The notes below the pieces were generated by a model, which saw only the letters and a list, made by a program, of their open reading frames with translations, was not told the DNA's origin and did no database searches. 7,368 bases of DNA from Nanobdellota archaeon (GTDB taxonomy: Archaea; Nanobdellota; Nanobdellia; SCGC-AAA011-G17; VGLX01), in the NCBI GenBank assembly GCA_030691925.1, contig JAUYDG010000061.1, positions 1-7,368 on the forward strand, written 5' to 3'. Each line of letters opens with the position of its first letter. Positions within the stretch are counted from its first letter, which is position 1. Below are positions 1-6,068 of the stretch, piece by piece. The position numbers and the translations under genes are program-made.

Positions 1-3000
1 ATAGCAGACATTAAACAAAAAATAGAAAGCTGCACAAGTACAAAATGCGAGATATACAAAGATAGCAGCACAAGCAGCATAAAATCATACCAAGTTGAAA
101 AAGAAACCTTCCAAGAAGCACTAAGAAGCCTGGAAAGCATAGAACTGGAAGGCATTAAAGGCATAGAAACCCAAGGGGCAGAGTTCATAGCCAAAATCGA
201 AGAAGGAGGGGTTGTATACGACTACCGCAAAGGGGACAAAATAGGCAGCAAAAACTGCAAATGCACGATATCAAGCATAACAAGAGACAGATTATGGGTA
301 ATGGGAGCAAGAGACTGCGACCAACAACAAAGAATTAACACAGTAGAACTAAAAGTAAATACCCCAGAGAATATATGCCGCACAATACTAGAGCTTAAGG
401 AAATAACAACAGACCAGGAAGCAATAATAACCATACTGCCAGGTACAGGAAAAGGGAAAACAACAACCTACTTCTCAGTACACATCCCGGTAGAAAAAAG
501 GCTTATTCAATACACGCCAGAAGAGCTGCAAAACAAGATAAACAAAACACAAGAACTGATAAAAAAGCTAGACAACACAATAACTAAACTACAAACACTA
601 GTAGAAGGCTGGACCAAAGTCTGCCTGGCAACAGCAGCAGTCTTCACAGTAATGTCCTTCTTCCAAGGAGTAAGCGGCAAAACACCAGAGAAACAAGAAG
701 GCACAAAACCAGGAGAACAAGGCACACCAGCCAAAGCAGGAGAAGAAATCAAAATACAGCCCCCAGACGGCGTAAAATTCAGCGACCTGAAATACGGTTA
801 TGATACCAATTCTAAACTAAGCGGAAGAAGCCTCTCCCTGCAAGATAATAGTGCCTACTACTTTGTTGGCGGAGCAATGTACGATTCAAATAACAAGTAC
901 GTAGCACATGAAGGGGCAAAATTCAGATCTGGAGAGGGTGAAAAAGCGCAGTGGTATGTCTTGACACTTGAGGGCAAACTCGAAAAAATAGAAGGGTCTT
1001 ACGGAAACTGGAAAGCAGGAGACGAGTCAGGCAGAAGCGAAGTAAGATTCTCACCAAATGAAGACGTCGCTGTCGGGCTCCAAGACTGCAACCAAATACC
1101 TTTAGGCCCAGGAAACTACAGAAACCAATGCCTAAACTCACGAGCCACTTACGGCTCAGCACTCACACTAGTATACTTCAAAAAAGTAGACTCGATAGAA
1201 GTATGGTCTGCAGGAGCAGACAGAAAGTTCTACATGAACGAAAACGGAAAACAAGACGGTGACCAAAAACTGTTTGACATAAACCCGCAATCCTCTGAAT
1301 TCAAAGACATCAAAAGAAGAATGATAGAGATGCAAGACGAATACAAGAGAGGAACAAAAAACTACAACTGGGGCGGCTACAAGTATGACATGGGCAAGCT
1401 GTTCACAAGCGGAACCGGAGCAACAGACGTAGACTGCAGAATGGTCATGAGCGAAGGACAATGCAAGATACTATTCAACGCCTGCGACCCGGTAATGTGC
1501 CCGGCATCAAGATGCAACCTCGCAGGAAGATACAGAGTGCCAAACGATGATGTAATACGATCAGGCCTCATAGGCTCACTGATACTATGCTTACCTAACA
1601 TAAAAGGCGGTGTAATAATGCCGGTATGCCTAAGCGGGATACTCGCAGCACTAAAAAACATAAGGTCAATACTCCAAGGATACGTAAACTGCCTGCAATC
1701 AGCCCTGCAAGACGACAAATCAGTAGGAGTCTGCGACAGGATAAGGTCAATATTCATATGCCAAATACTTTGGAGAGAAGCGATGACGCTAATAGGCCTG
1801 GCAAGAGGGAACCTTTTTGACTTCGTAGCAGGAGGCGGCGGAGGAGAATACCTTACAGGAGTAAAAGGAGGGGTAGATAACGCGAAAAAAACACTCGACT
1901 ACTTCACAGGCGATTATGCCAAATCCGTATTCGCAGCATATAGGGGAAGATCCTCAGAAGAAATCGGAGCTATGGTATGCGAAAAAGCGATATACGGAAA
2001 AATACCTATAGTAGGAGACATACTCGAAGACGTCACTAAGGCACAAAACCCGATACAGTTCACAGCCTACATAGAAGAACAGCCATTATACACGCAGACA
2101 GGACAAGAATCAGTCTATAAGCTCTACTATCACATCTATGCAGGCGCACAAAAACTGGATTATAAGGTTTACGTGAAAAAAGGCACAAAAACCTATATCT
2201 GTTCCGAATGCAGCGGCACACTAGACCCGGAAGGATTCGTAGACAAATCAACTCTCTTCACCCAAGAGCAAGGCTATAAAGAAATATGCGTAGTCATAAA
2301 CGGAAAGCACGAATGCAACATAGGGAGAGTTATTTCAACAAGCTTCGGAATAAACCAAGTCAACAATTACATAATGCAGCAGGAGCTGAGCAAAAATGTA
2401 CAAACAGAAGAAGCATGCAGATCAGACGTAAGGGGTTACATACCCCAAGCGCAGATAGACAAAATATGCTCAATAGTCAACCCCGCGACAGGAAAAGGAA
2501 GCGCTGAAGAAAGCCTCTGGAGAAAAGTAGGAACATGCGGAAAAAATAAGGAAGGAGCCTTCCTGGGAGACTGCTGGATGAAACTAGGGGAGCTGGCACA
2601 GAGCAACCCTGAAGTGTACAGAAGCGTAGTCGGCGGATTATGCGAAGATGAGGGGGGAAAAGTCTGCGAACAATACCAGACATGCAGCGGAAGACAATCG
2701 GTAACAGCAGTAAAAGAAAGATACAAAAACGTGGTATGCTGCTACGGGACTTGCGAAACAGACCAGAAATACGAGGACTTCAAAGTAAAGGCAAGGACAT
2801 TCTCTGAAAAAGATACAGCTTACAGCGAAGTATACTCCAAAGGCGTAGAAAGATGCGAAGACAAAGAGATAGCAACAAGTGACCCATTCTATCCTACGGA
2901 CCAGCTGCCAACCTCATGGATAGAAAAAATAAAAAATGTTAAAACAGAAGACAAAAAAGAAATAGCCTACTTCAAAGGGCTCATGTACTTATTATGCAGC

Positions 3001-3825
3001 AACTGCGGAGATGCCGCAAAAGAGTTCAACACTATACCAAAAGAGGATACATACTTCAAAGAGGCATGCGGAGAAAACAAGGCTGAAGAGGGAAAAGGAG
3101 GCTTAGTGTTCGAAAAGTGCCAAAAAACATGCGAAGGCAAAACCACTGCATCAGCGAAACCCGTTGCAGAAACAACAAAACCTGAAGAAATCAAACCTTT
3201 ACAACTAACAAAAATAGTCATTATAACCCCTTCAGACCAAGAAAAAGATTTAAGCATAACTGAAATCCAAAAAGAAATCGAATTAGAAACAGGCGGGATA
3301 TATAAGATAAAAAGATTCGTATTCGACAAACCCGTGTCATCTTGCCACTTTTATTATGAAACAGACTTAGCCAAATCTGGCGAATTTGAAAAAGGGGCTG
3401 CGAAAATTGGAGAAAGCGAAGGCTCAACAATCTGCAACTTTAAAGATACCCCAATATCCGCTGTTGGTGTAGCAGACAAATCAACAATAGAAATAGGAGC
3501 AGCAGATAAAGAGACACAAAAAGACTATACCTACAATCTCAATATAAAAATCTTAGAGAAATCAGCACAGGAAGGACAAGTGCTGCTATGCGAGAACCAA
3601 GCAGGCTCACAAGCATTCTGCATATCACCAACAACAGAATACAAGGGAAAACGATGCTCTGACTTCTCTTACACAGGCAAGAACTACAAATACAAATCGG
3701 ACTATACAAATGTTAACAGCTGCAACAGCGCATGCACTAACACTAATTATGGCGATTGCATAACAAAAGACAACTTATACCTAACGCCCAAAATAGCCGG
3801 CGATAACAGCATTGCGGTACAATAA
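1..3825 (+). CDS. Giant cysteine-rich, probably exported protein (5' end outside window)
   Basis: The frame is open from base 1, so the true start lies upstream; the Met at 301 is internal. At least 1274 residues are encoded, with about 48 Cys, many in close pairs, which suggests an extracellular disulfide-bonded protein. Visible parts, by window codon: Cys pairs near 12-18 and 86-88; a charged heptad-like coiled coil about 173-200; one hydrophobic, possibly membrane, segment 207-223; a low-complexity E/K/P/G linker 226-255; a beta-rich region about 261-430; a dense Cys region 479-587 (Cys at 479, 488, 495, 500, 505, 530, 543, 564, 578, 587) with a hydrophobic stretch 521-550; a five-Gly run at 611-615; a beta-sandwich-like segment about 690-772 ending in Cys 734/737/763/772; a TPR-like helical pair 988-1023; a Thr/Lys/Pro linker 1045-1067; a beta-rich domain; and a Cys-rich C-terminus. 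I do not recognise a named family or a catalytic motif. It overall resembles large secreted proteins of DPANN archaea, which is an impression and not a search result. Its stop is one base from the next gene. Confidence 0.9.
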   Translation: MADIKQKIESCTSTKCEIYKDSSTSSIKSYQVEKETFQEALRSLESIELEGIKGIETQGAEFIAKIEEGGVVYDYRKGDKIGSKNCKCTISSITRDRLWVMGARDCDQQQRINTVELKVNTPENICRTILELKEITTDQEAIITILPGTGKGKTTTYFSVHIPVEKRLIQYTPEELQNKINKTQELIKKLDNTITKLQTLVEGWTKVCLATAAVFTVMSFFQGVSGKTPEKQEGTKPGEQGTPAKAGEEIKIQPPDGVKFSDLKYGYDTNSKLSGRSLSLQDNSAYYFVGGAMYDSNNKYVAHEGAKFRSGEGEKAQWYVLTLEGKLEKIEGSYGNWKAGDESGRSEVRFSPNEDVAVGLQDCNQIPLGPGNYRNQCLNSRATYGSALTLVYFKKVDSIEVWSAGADRKFYMNENGKQDGDQKLFDINPQSSEFKDIKRRMIEMQDEYKRGTKNYNWGGYKYDMGKLFTSGTGATDVDCRMVMSEGQCKILFNACDPVMCPASRCNLAGRYRVPNDDVIRSGLIGSLILCLPNIKGGVIMPVCLSGILAALKNIRSILQGYVNCLQSALQDDKSVGVCDRIRSIFICQILWREAMTLIGLARGNLFDFVAGGGGGEYLTGVKGGVDNAKKTLDYFTGDYAKSVFAAYRGRSSEEIGAMVCEKAIYGKIPIVGDILEDVTKAQNPIQFTAYIEEQPLYTQTGQESVYKLYYHIYAGAQKLDYKVYVKKGTKTYICSECSGTLDPEGFVDKSTLFTQEQGYKEICVVINGKHECNIGRVISTSFGINQVNNYIMQQELSKNVQTEEACRSDVRGYIPQAQIDKICSIVNPATGKGSAEESLWRKVGTCGKNKEGAFLGDCWMKLGELAQSNPEVYRSVVGGLCEDEGGKVCEQYQTCSGRQSVTAVKERYKNVVCCYGTCETDQKYEDFKVKARTFSEKDTAYSEVYSKGVERCEDKEIATSDPFYPTDQLPTSWIEKIKNVKTEDKKEIAYFKGLMYLLCSNCGDAAKEFNTIPKEDTYFKEACGENKAEEGKGGLVFEKCQKTCEGKTTASAKPVAETTKPEEIKPLQLTKIVIITPSDQEKDLSITEIQKEIELETGGIYKIKRFVFDKPVSSCHFYYETDLAKSGEFEKGAAKIGESEGSTICNFKDTPISAVGVADKSTIEIGAADKETQKDYTYNLNIKILEKSAQEGQVLLCENQAGSQAFCISPTTEYKGKRCSDFSYTGKNYKYKSDYTNVNSCNSACTNTNYGDCITKDNLYLTPKIAGDNSIAVQ

Positions 3826-3826
3826 G

Positions 3827-4684
3827 ATGCAAGTTCTTGAAAAAACTGCCCAAACTCTGAAAAGGAATATACACTTATTGATATTCATAAACTTAATCTT
3901 CGCAGCAACAACATTTTCATTATTATACTTCACAGGCAAAAAGATACAGGAATACGTCCTTGCAATATACGCTTATGCCCCGCAGCTCCAAGAATTAGAG
4001 TCAGTCCTTTCTGAAGACGTAAGTATAACAGACCTCAACAAGCTCAACGAATCACTAGCAGTTATAAACCAGTCATACAGGATGGTGTTCATAGTCACTA
4101 TAGCCTCTATCATAGCCTTCTTCCTGATATGGTGCTTCTTCCAAAGCGTGGAATGGAGGATAACTTACAGTTCTTTAAAGAAAAAAATAGGCCTAGAGGA
4201 TGTATTTGAGAATTACTGGAAATACACGTTGAACTTTTCAATCATAACAATACCGGCCTTGCTGATACTTTTTCCATCTTTTTATTATCTAGTAGCCCAA
4301 GTCAAAGCGCTATTCCTAAACCTGATCATAAAGCTTTATGGCATATCTGAAGCTGCGCCAGAAACATCATACACCTTAATAGCATTACTCTTTGCCATAG
4401 TGCTCTTCACATCATATTTCACGATAATAGCCTATGTCATGCTAAACAAGTACAAGCTATGGGGATCAATAAAAAGGTCGTTTAAAACAGGAATAAAAAG
4501 ATTTAGAGTGCTGCTGCCCATACACCTCTCCTGCCTGCTGATAATAATACCGATACTATACTTAGACTCCTACATAACCAGGCTTATAGACTTTAAAGCG
4601 GCAGCAATAATGAGCATCCTAATATACTTCGCGATACTAGCCTTCTACCAAAACCTGATGGTTGTCTTACTGGAAAAAGAGTAA
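3827..4684 (+). CDS. Six-helix integral membrane protein, unknown function
   Basis: The product is 285 residues from the ATG at 3827. That ATG follows the upstream TAA after a single G (TAAGATG), a spacing typical of translational coupling; a TTG at 3812 inside the upstream gene would add five residues and is less likely. No strong Shine-Dalgarno site is seen. Predicted membrane helices by eye lie at about 15-36, 86-105, 137-157, 183-206, 228-247 and 259-281. A polar, helical segment of roughly 50 residues (38-85) separates helices 1 and 2, and a basic loop (208-227, rich in Lys and Arg) precedes helix 5; by the positive-inside rule that loop is cytoplasmic. There are only two Cys, unlike the upstream protein. 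No transporter or enzyme motif is recognised. The coupling suggests it partners with, anchors or helps export the giant cysteine-rich protein, but that is inference. Confidence 0.88.
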   Translation: MQVLEKTAQTLKRNIHLLIFINLIFAATTFSLLYFTGKKIQEYVLAIYAYAPQLQELESVLSEDVSITDLNKLNESLAVINQSYRMVFIVTIASIIAFFLIWCFFQSVEWRITYSSLKKKIGLEDVFENYWKYTLNFSIITIPALLILFPSFYYLVAQVKALFLNLIIKLYGISEAAPETSYTLIALLFAIVLFTSYFTIIAYVMLNKYKLWGSIKRSFKTGIKRFRVLLPIHLSCLLIIIPILYLDSYITRLIDFKAAAIMSILIYFAILAFYQNLMVVLLEKE

Positions 4685-4694
4685 TAAAATACCT

Positions 4695-5258
4695 CTAACT
4701 ATCTTTTAATATTTTCAATAGCTGGTCTAATACTATGGGTAACTGCGTTATTCCATCATCACCGCTAAAATGCCTCATGTTGTGCTCTACAATCAATTTT
4801 GCGTTCAGCTTTTCTTTGAAAAAATCCCCGTAATGCAGCGAAACATAAGGATCATTATCAGAATTAACAGCAACAAATCTTTTACAATGCGACTTTATCT
4901 TTTCCCAGTTTATGGGATTTGTGAAGAAGCTCTCTAATTCCGTGTATCCCAGGTTAGAAGTAAAGCCTGCAACAAGAATAACACCGCCAACTTCCTGCCC
5001 TTTCTTAAGCGATTCAAGATACCTTAAGATTGTTATACAACCCAAACTATGCCCCACGAAATAACAATCTCTGCCTGGAACTCCGACTGTTTTTATCAAA
5101 TGCCCCGCCCAAGCATCAGCTTTGGGGTGTTTCGTGTCAGGCATTGCCGGAACAATCACGCTAAACCCTTTGTTTTCCAATTCTCTCTTTAACCACGGCC
5201 TCCACCCTTCTTCAGGGCTGCCTTCCCACCCGTGAATTAAAAAAATCCTTTTTACCAT
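4695..5258 (-). CDS. RBBP9/YdeN-type alpha/beta serine hydrolase
   Basis: This 187-residue protein has the layout of the small RBBP9/YdeN alpha/beta hydrolases. The N-terminal strand leads into HGWEGSP (9-15), which supplies the oxyanion region; the nucleophile elbow is GHSLG (69-73, Ser71); the acid is Asp136 in NSDNDPYV; and the general base is His163 in RHFSGDDG. The full triad is present and the length matches the family, so an active soluble cytoplasmic hydrolase is likely. Substrates of the family are poorly defined, and esterase activity is the usual assignment. I start it at the ATG at 5258 because AAAAGG lies six bases upstream and because family members begin just before the first strand; a TTG at 5264 would add two residues and would abut that same site. 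Its stop (TAG) is ten bases from the stop of the convergent membrane protein gene. A promoter lies about 115 bases upstream, giving an unusually long leader. Confidence 0.9.
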   Translation of the reverse strand: MVKRIFLIHGWEGSPEEGWRPWLKRELENKGFSVIVPAMPDTKHPKADAWAGHLIKTVGVPGRDCYFVGHSLGCITILRYLESLKKGQEVGGVILVAGFTSNLGYTELESFFTNPINWEKIKSHCKRFVAVNSDNDPYVSLHYGDFFKEKLNAKLIVEHNMRHFSGDDGITQLPIVLDQLLKILKDS

Positions 5259-5264
5259 GCCCAA

Positions 5265-5270
5265 CCTTTT
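5265..5270 (-). promoter_or_regulatory. Ribosome binding site deciding the hydrolase start
   Basis: The minus strand reads AAAAGG followed by six bases and then ATG at 5258. The spacing fits ATG and is too short (zero bases) for the in-frame TTG at 5264, so it settles the start of the hydrolase gene. Confidence 0.55.
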
Positions 5271-5290
5271 TCTTGTTTAAAAGTTATACC

Positions 5291-5304
5291 TGCGGGAGAC
5301 AGGA
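5291..5304 (-). repeat. Displaced copy of the tRNA-Leu 3' end
   Basis: On the minus strand these 14 bases (TCCTGTCTCCCGCA) are identical to the T-stem and acceptor 3' strand plus discriminator of the tRNA-Leu at 5816-5899, and 13 of 14 match the other tRNA-Leu at 6693-6776. The bases upstream do not form a T-arm and no 5' half is present, so it is not a functional tRNA. It stands 511 bases from the end of the nearer tRNA and in the same orientation, so together they form a direct repeat flanking the small membrane protein gene. This is what an attachment-site scar or a decayed tRNA duplicate would look like. It lies in the leader of the hydrolase gene, where its CCTG...CAGG (with the next two bases) can form a small hairpin. 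Confidence 0.65.
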
Positions 5305-5369
5305 ACTCCACGTCTGGTTCAATGTGCAGTCTTGTTGTTGTAGTATTTATTCTTGTTTTGGTCTTGGAA

Positions 5370-5377
5370 TATTTAAA
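5370..5377 (-). promoter_or_regulatory. Archaeal TATA box for the hydrolase gene
   Basis: The minus strand reads AAAAAG-TTTAAATA, a good archaeal BRE plus TATA element, just behind the stop of the upstream membrane protein gene (5394). Initiation about 25 bases downstream would fall near 5348, leaving a leader of about 90 nt before the ATG at 5258. The leader holds the tRNA-Leu fragment at 5291-5304 and two short potential hairpins. Confidence 0.6.
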
Positions 5378-5393
5378 CTTTTTGTTATTTTGT

Positions 5394-5744
5394 TTAGCTT
5401 TTTTTCAATAAGATTATATTCAAAATTAAACCAAAAATAGCAACCCCTGTTATTAAATAGTTATAAAATAAAATATTAGTTTGGGGTGCGTTTTTAAGAT
5501 TCATAAGCATATTTATCAGACTATAAACGCCTCCCCCTATCCAAAAACCTATTCCATCCCTAAACATATTATTATTCATGTTATTTTTTTTCAACAATAA
5601 AGATAATACGAATGTTACTGCAAATACTATCAACCCAAATATCAACAAATGATTTATATTCCAGCTTGGATGAACAAGTTTCGCTATCCCCATCGCCACC
5701 ACTCCAATAAGCAACGATAAAAGCATTTTAATTGCGTTCTTCAT
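5394..5744 (-). CDS. Small multi-helix membrane protein, unknown function
   Basis: The product is 116 residues. The start is the ATG at 5744, which has GGAGGG six bases upstream; a longer in-frame reading would run through the tRNA-Leu gene and is rejected. Four hydrophobic segments are visible at about 6-24, 33-51, 65-81 and 91-113, the third weaker and Gly-rich (a triple Gly at 70-72), so three or four membrane helices are likely. An Asn/Met-rich loop (54-60) separates the second and third, and the protein ends in a basic Lys-Lys-Ser tail. The sequence has the general look of small archaeal or bacterial integral membrane proteins with no assigned role, and I cannot name a family. The gene sits between a tRNA-Leu gene and a displaced copy of that tRNA's 3' end. 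It may use its own promoter downstream of the tRNA or be a read-through product of the tRNA transcript. Confidence 0.8.
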   Translation of the reverse strand: MKNAIKMLLSLLIGVVAMGIAKLVHPSWNINHLLIFGLIVFAVTFVLSLLLKKNNMNNNMFRDGIGFWIGGGVYSLINMLMNLKNAPQTNILFYNYLITGVAIFGLILNIILLKKS

Positions 5745-5750
5745 CAGTAT

Positions 5751-5756
5751 CCCTCC
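5751..5756 (-). promoter_or_regulatory. Strong ribosome binding site of the small membrane protein
   Basis: GGAGGG on the minus strand, six bases before the ATG at 5744. It is the clearest Shine-Dalgarno site in the window apart from that of lsm and fixes the start of the 116-residue membrane protein. Confidence 0.75.
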
Positions 5757-5789
5757 AATTTTGTTTGTGTAAAATTTCCTATCTTCTGC

Positions 5790-5802
5790 TCGGAATTTCC
5801 GA
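5790..5802. promoter_or_regulatory. 13-bp inverted repeat, possible operator
   Basis: TCGGAA-T-TTCCGA is a perfect inverted repeat with a one-base centre. It lies between the end of the tRNA-Leu gene (5813) and the start of the small membrane protein gene (5744). The A/T-rich stretch just upstream (about 5803-5812) could be the TATA box of that gene, in which case the repeat would sit between TATA box and start point, a usual repressor position in archaea. With a one-base loop it cannot be a stable RNA hairpin. Function is inferred from position and symmetry only. Confidence 0.35.
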
Positions 5803-5812
5803 ATACAAAATA

Positions 5813-5899
5813 TGGTGCGGGAGACAGGATTTGAACCTGCGTAGGCACTAAGCCACACGGTCCTAAGCCGTGTCCGTTTGGCCGCTCCGGCACTCCCGC
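5813..5899 (-). tRNA. tRNA-Leu(TAG), CCA encoded
   Basis: The class II fold can be drawn in full: acceptor stem GCGGGAG/CTCCCGC, D-stem CCG/CGG, anticodon stem CACGG/CCGTG with loop CTTAGGA (anticodon TAG, reading CUA and other CUN codons), long variable arm closed by GGC/GCC, T-stem GCAGG/CCTGT with loop TTCAAAT, and discriminator A as expected for archaeal leucine tRNAs. No intron is present. The body runs 5816-5899 (84 nt), and the three following bases (5813-5815) read CCA, so the 3' tail is genomically encoded here but not in the sister gene. It differs from the tRNA-Leu at 6693-6776 at five positions only, all in loops. A T-rich run follows the CCA and may end the transcript. Confidence 0.95.
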
Positions 5900-5925
5900 A
5901 TAATGATATTCTTAAGAGAGTAAGC

Positions 5926-5934
5926 GTTTAAAAG
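5926..5934 (-). promoter_or_regulatory. TATA box of tRNA-Leu(TAG)
   Basis: The minus strand reads AAAAAA-CTTTTAAAC, a BRE/TATA-like element whose centre is about 31 bases upstream of the first base of the tRNA at 5899, the normal distance for an archaeal tRNA promoter. Confidence 0.55.
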
Positions 5935-5957
5935 TTTTTTGAAAAATTTCTTTTAAC

Positions 5958-6062
5958 CTAATCGTTAAACGATATTTCTCTTAACAAGTAGTTTTTGACT
6001 ATTCCTAAGTCTTTTGCTTCTAGATAATCCATAAACACGTTTATGAGCAGTTCTGCATTCAT
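5958..6062 (-). CDS. Small ORF, 34 residues, in frame behind the proteasome-like gene
   Basis: An ATG at 6062 opens a 34-residue frame ending in TAG at 5958-5960. It begins MNAELLINVFMDYLEAKD and continues as an amphipathic, probably helical peptide of ordinary composition that ends in SFND. It starts six bases after the TAA of the proteasome-like gene and lies in the same frame: only the stop and two codons separate them. It could be a coupled small protein, a C-terminal part cut off by a nonsense mutation, or a chance ORF. No Shine-Dalgarno site is seen before it, which fits coupling or a former continuous gene. Its last codons overlap a 13-bp inverted repeat upstream of the tRNA-Leu(TAG) promoter. 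Confidence 0.4.
   Translation of the reverse strand: MNAELLINVFMDYLEAKDLGIVKNYLLREISFND
5961..5973. repeat. 13-bp inverted repeat near tRNA-Leu(TAG) promoter
   Basis: ATCGTT-A-AACGAT is a perfect inverted repeat with a single central base. It lies about 27 bases upstream of the tRNA-Leu(TAG) TATA box and covers the last codons of the 34-residue ORF. It could be a protein binding site, but in such A/T-rich sequence a short palindrome may also arise by chance. Confidence 0.25.
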
Positions 6063-6068
6063 TGTTGG

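Noticed and set aside
301..303. ATG at 301 as the start of the giant gene
   Set aside because: The same frame is open without a stop back to base 1, and its codons show the same composition and Cys pairs, so this Met is internal.
430..470. Walker A-like GTGKGKTTT in the giant protein
   Set aside because: The spacing does not fit GxxxxGK[ST] (the required Gly/Ala position is Pro), no Walker B is seen, and the context looks like a beta-rich extracellular segment.
222..3430. Antisense and out-of-frame ORFs within the giant gene (for example 1377-1757 minus, 2967-3329 minus, 1626-1820 plus)
   Set aside because: They lie inside a continuous long coding frame, lack ribosome binding sites or promoters, and read as low-quality shadow translations.
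4682..4740. Shared bidirectional terminator between the convergent genes
   Set aside because: The ten-base gap is A/T-rich with short T runs on both strands, but no stem-loop or long T tract is clear enough to call.
5291..5330. tRNA 3' half of a split tRNA, as in Nanoarchaeum
   Set aside because: The bases before the 14-nt match cannot form a T-stem with CCTGT and no T-loop consensus is present, so only an acceptor-end fragment exists.
5394..5858. Longer 154-residue version of the small membrane protein
   Set aside because: Its extra N-terminus translates the tRNA-Leu 3' half; the ATG at 5744 has a strong GGAGGG site.
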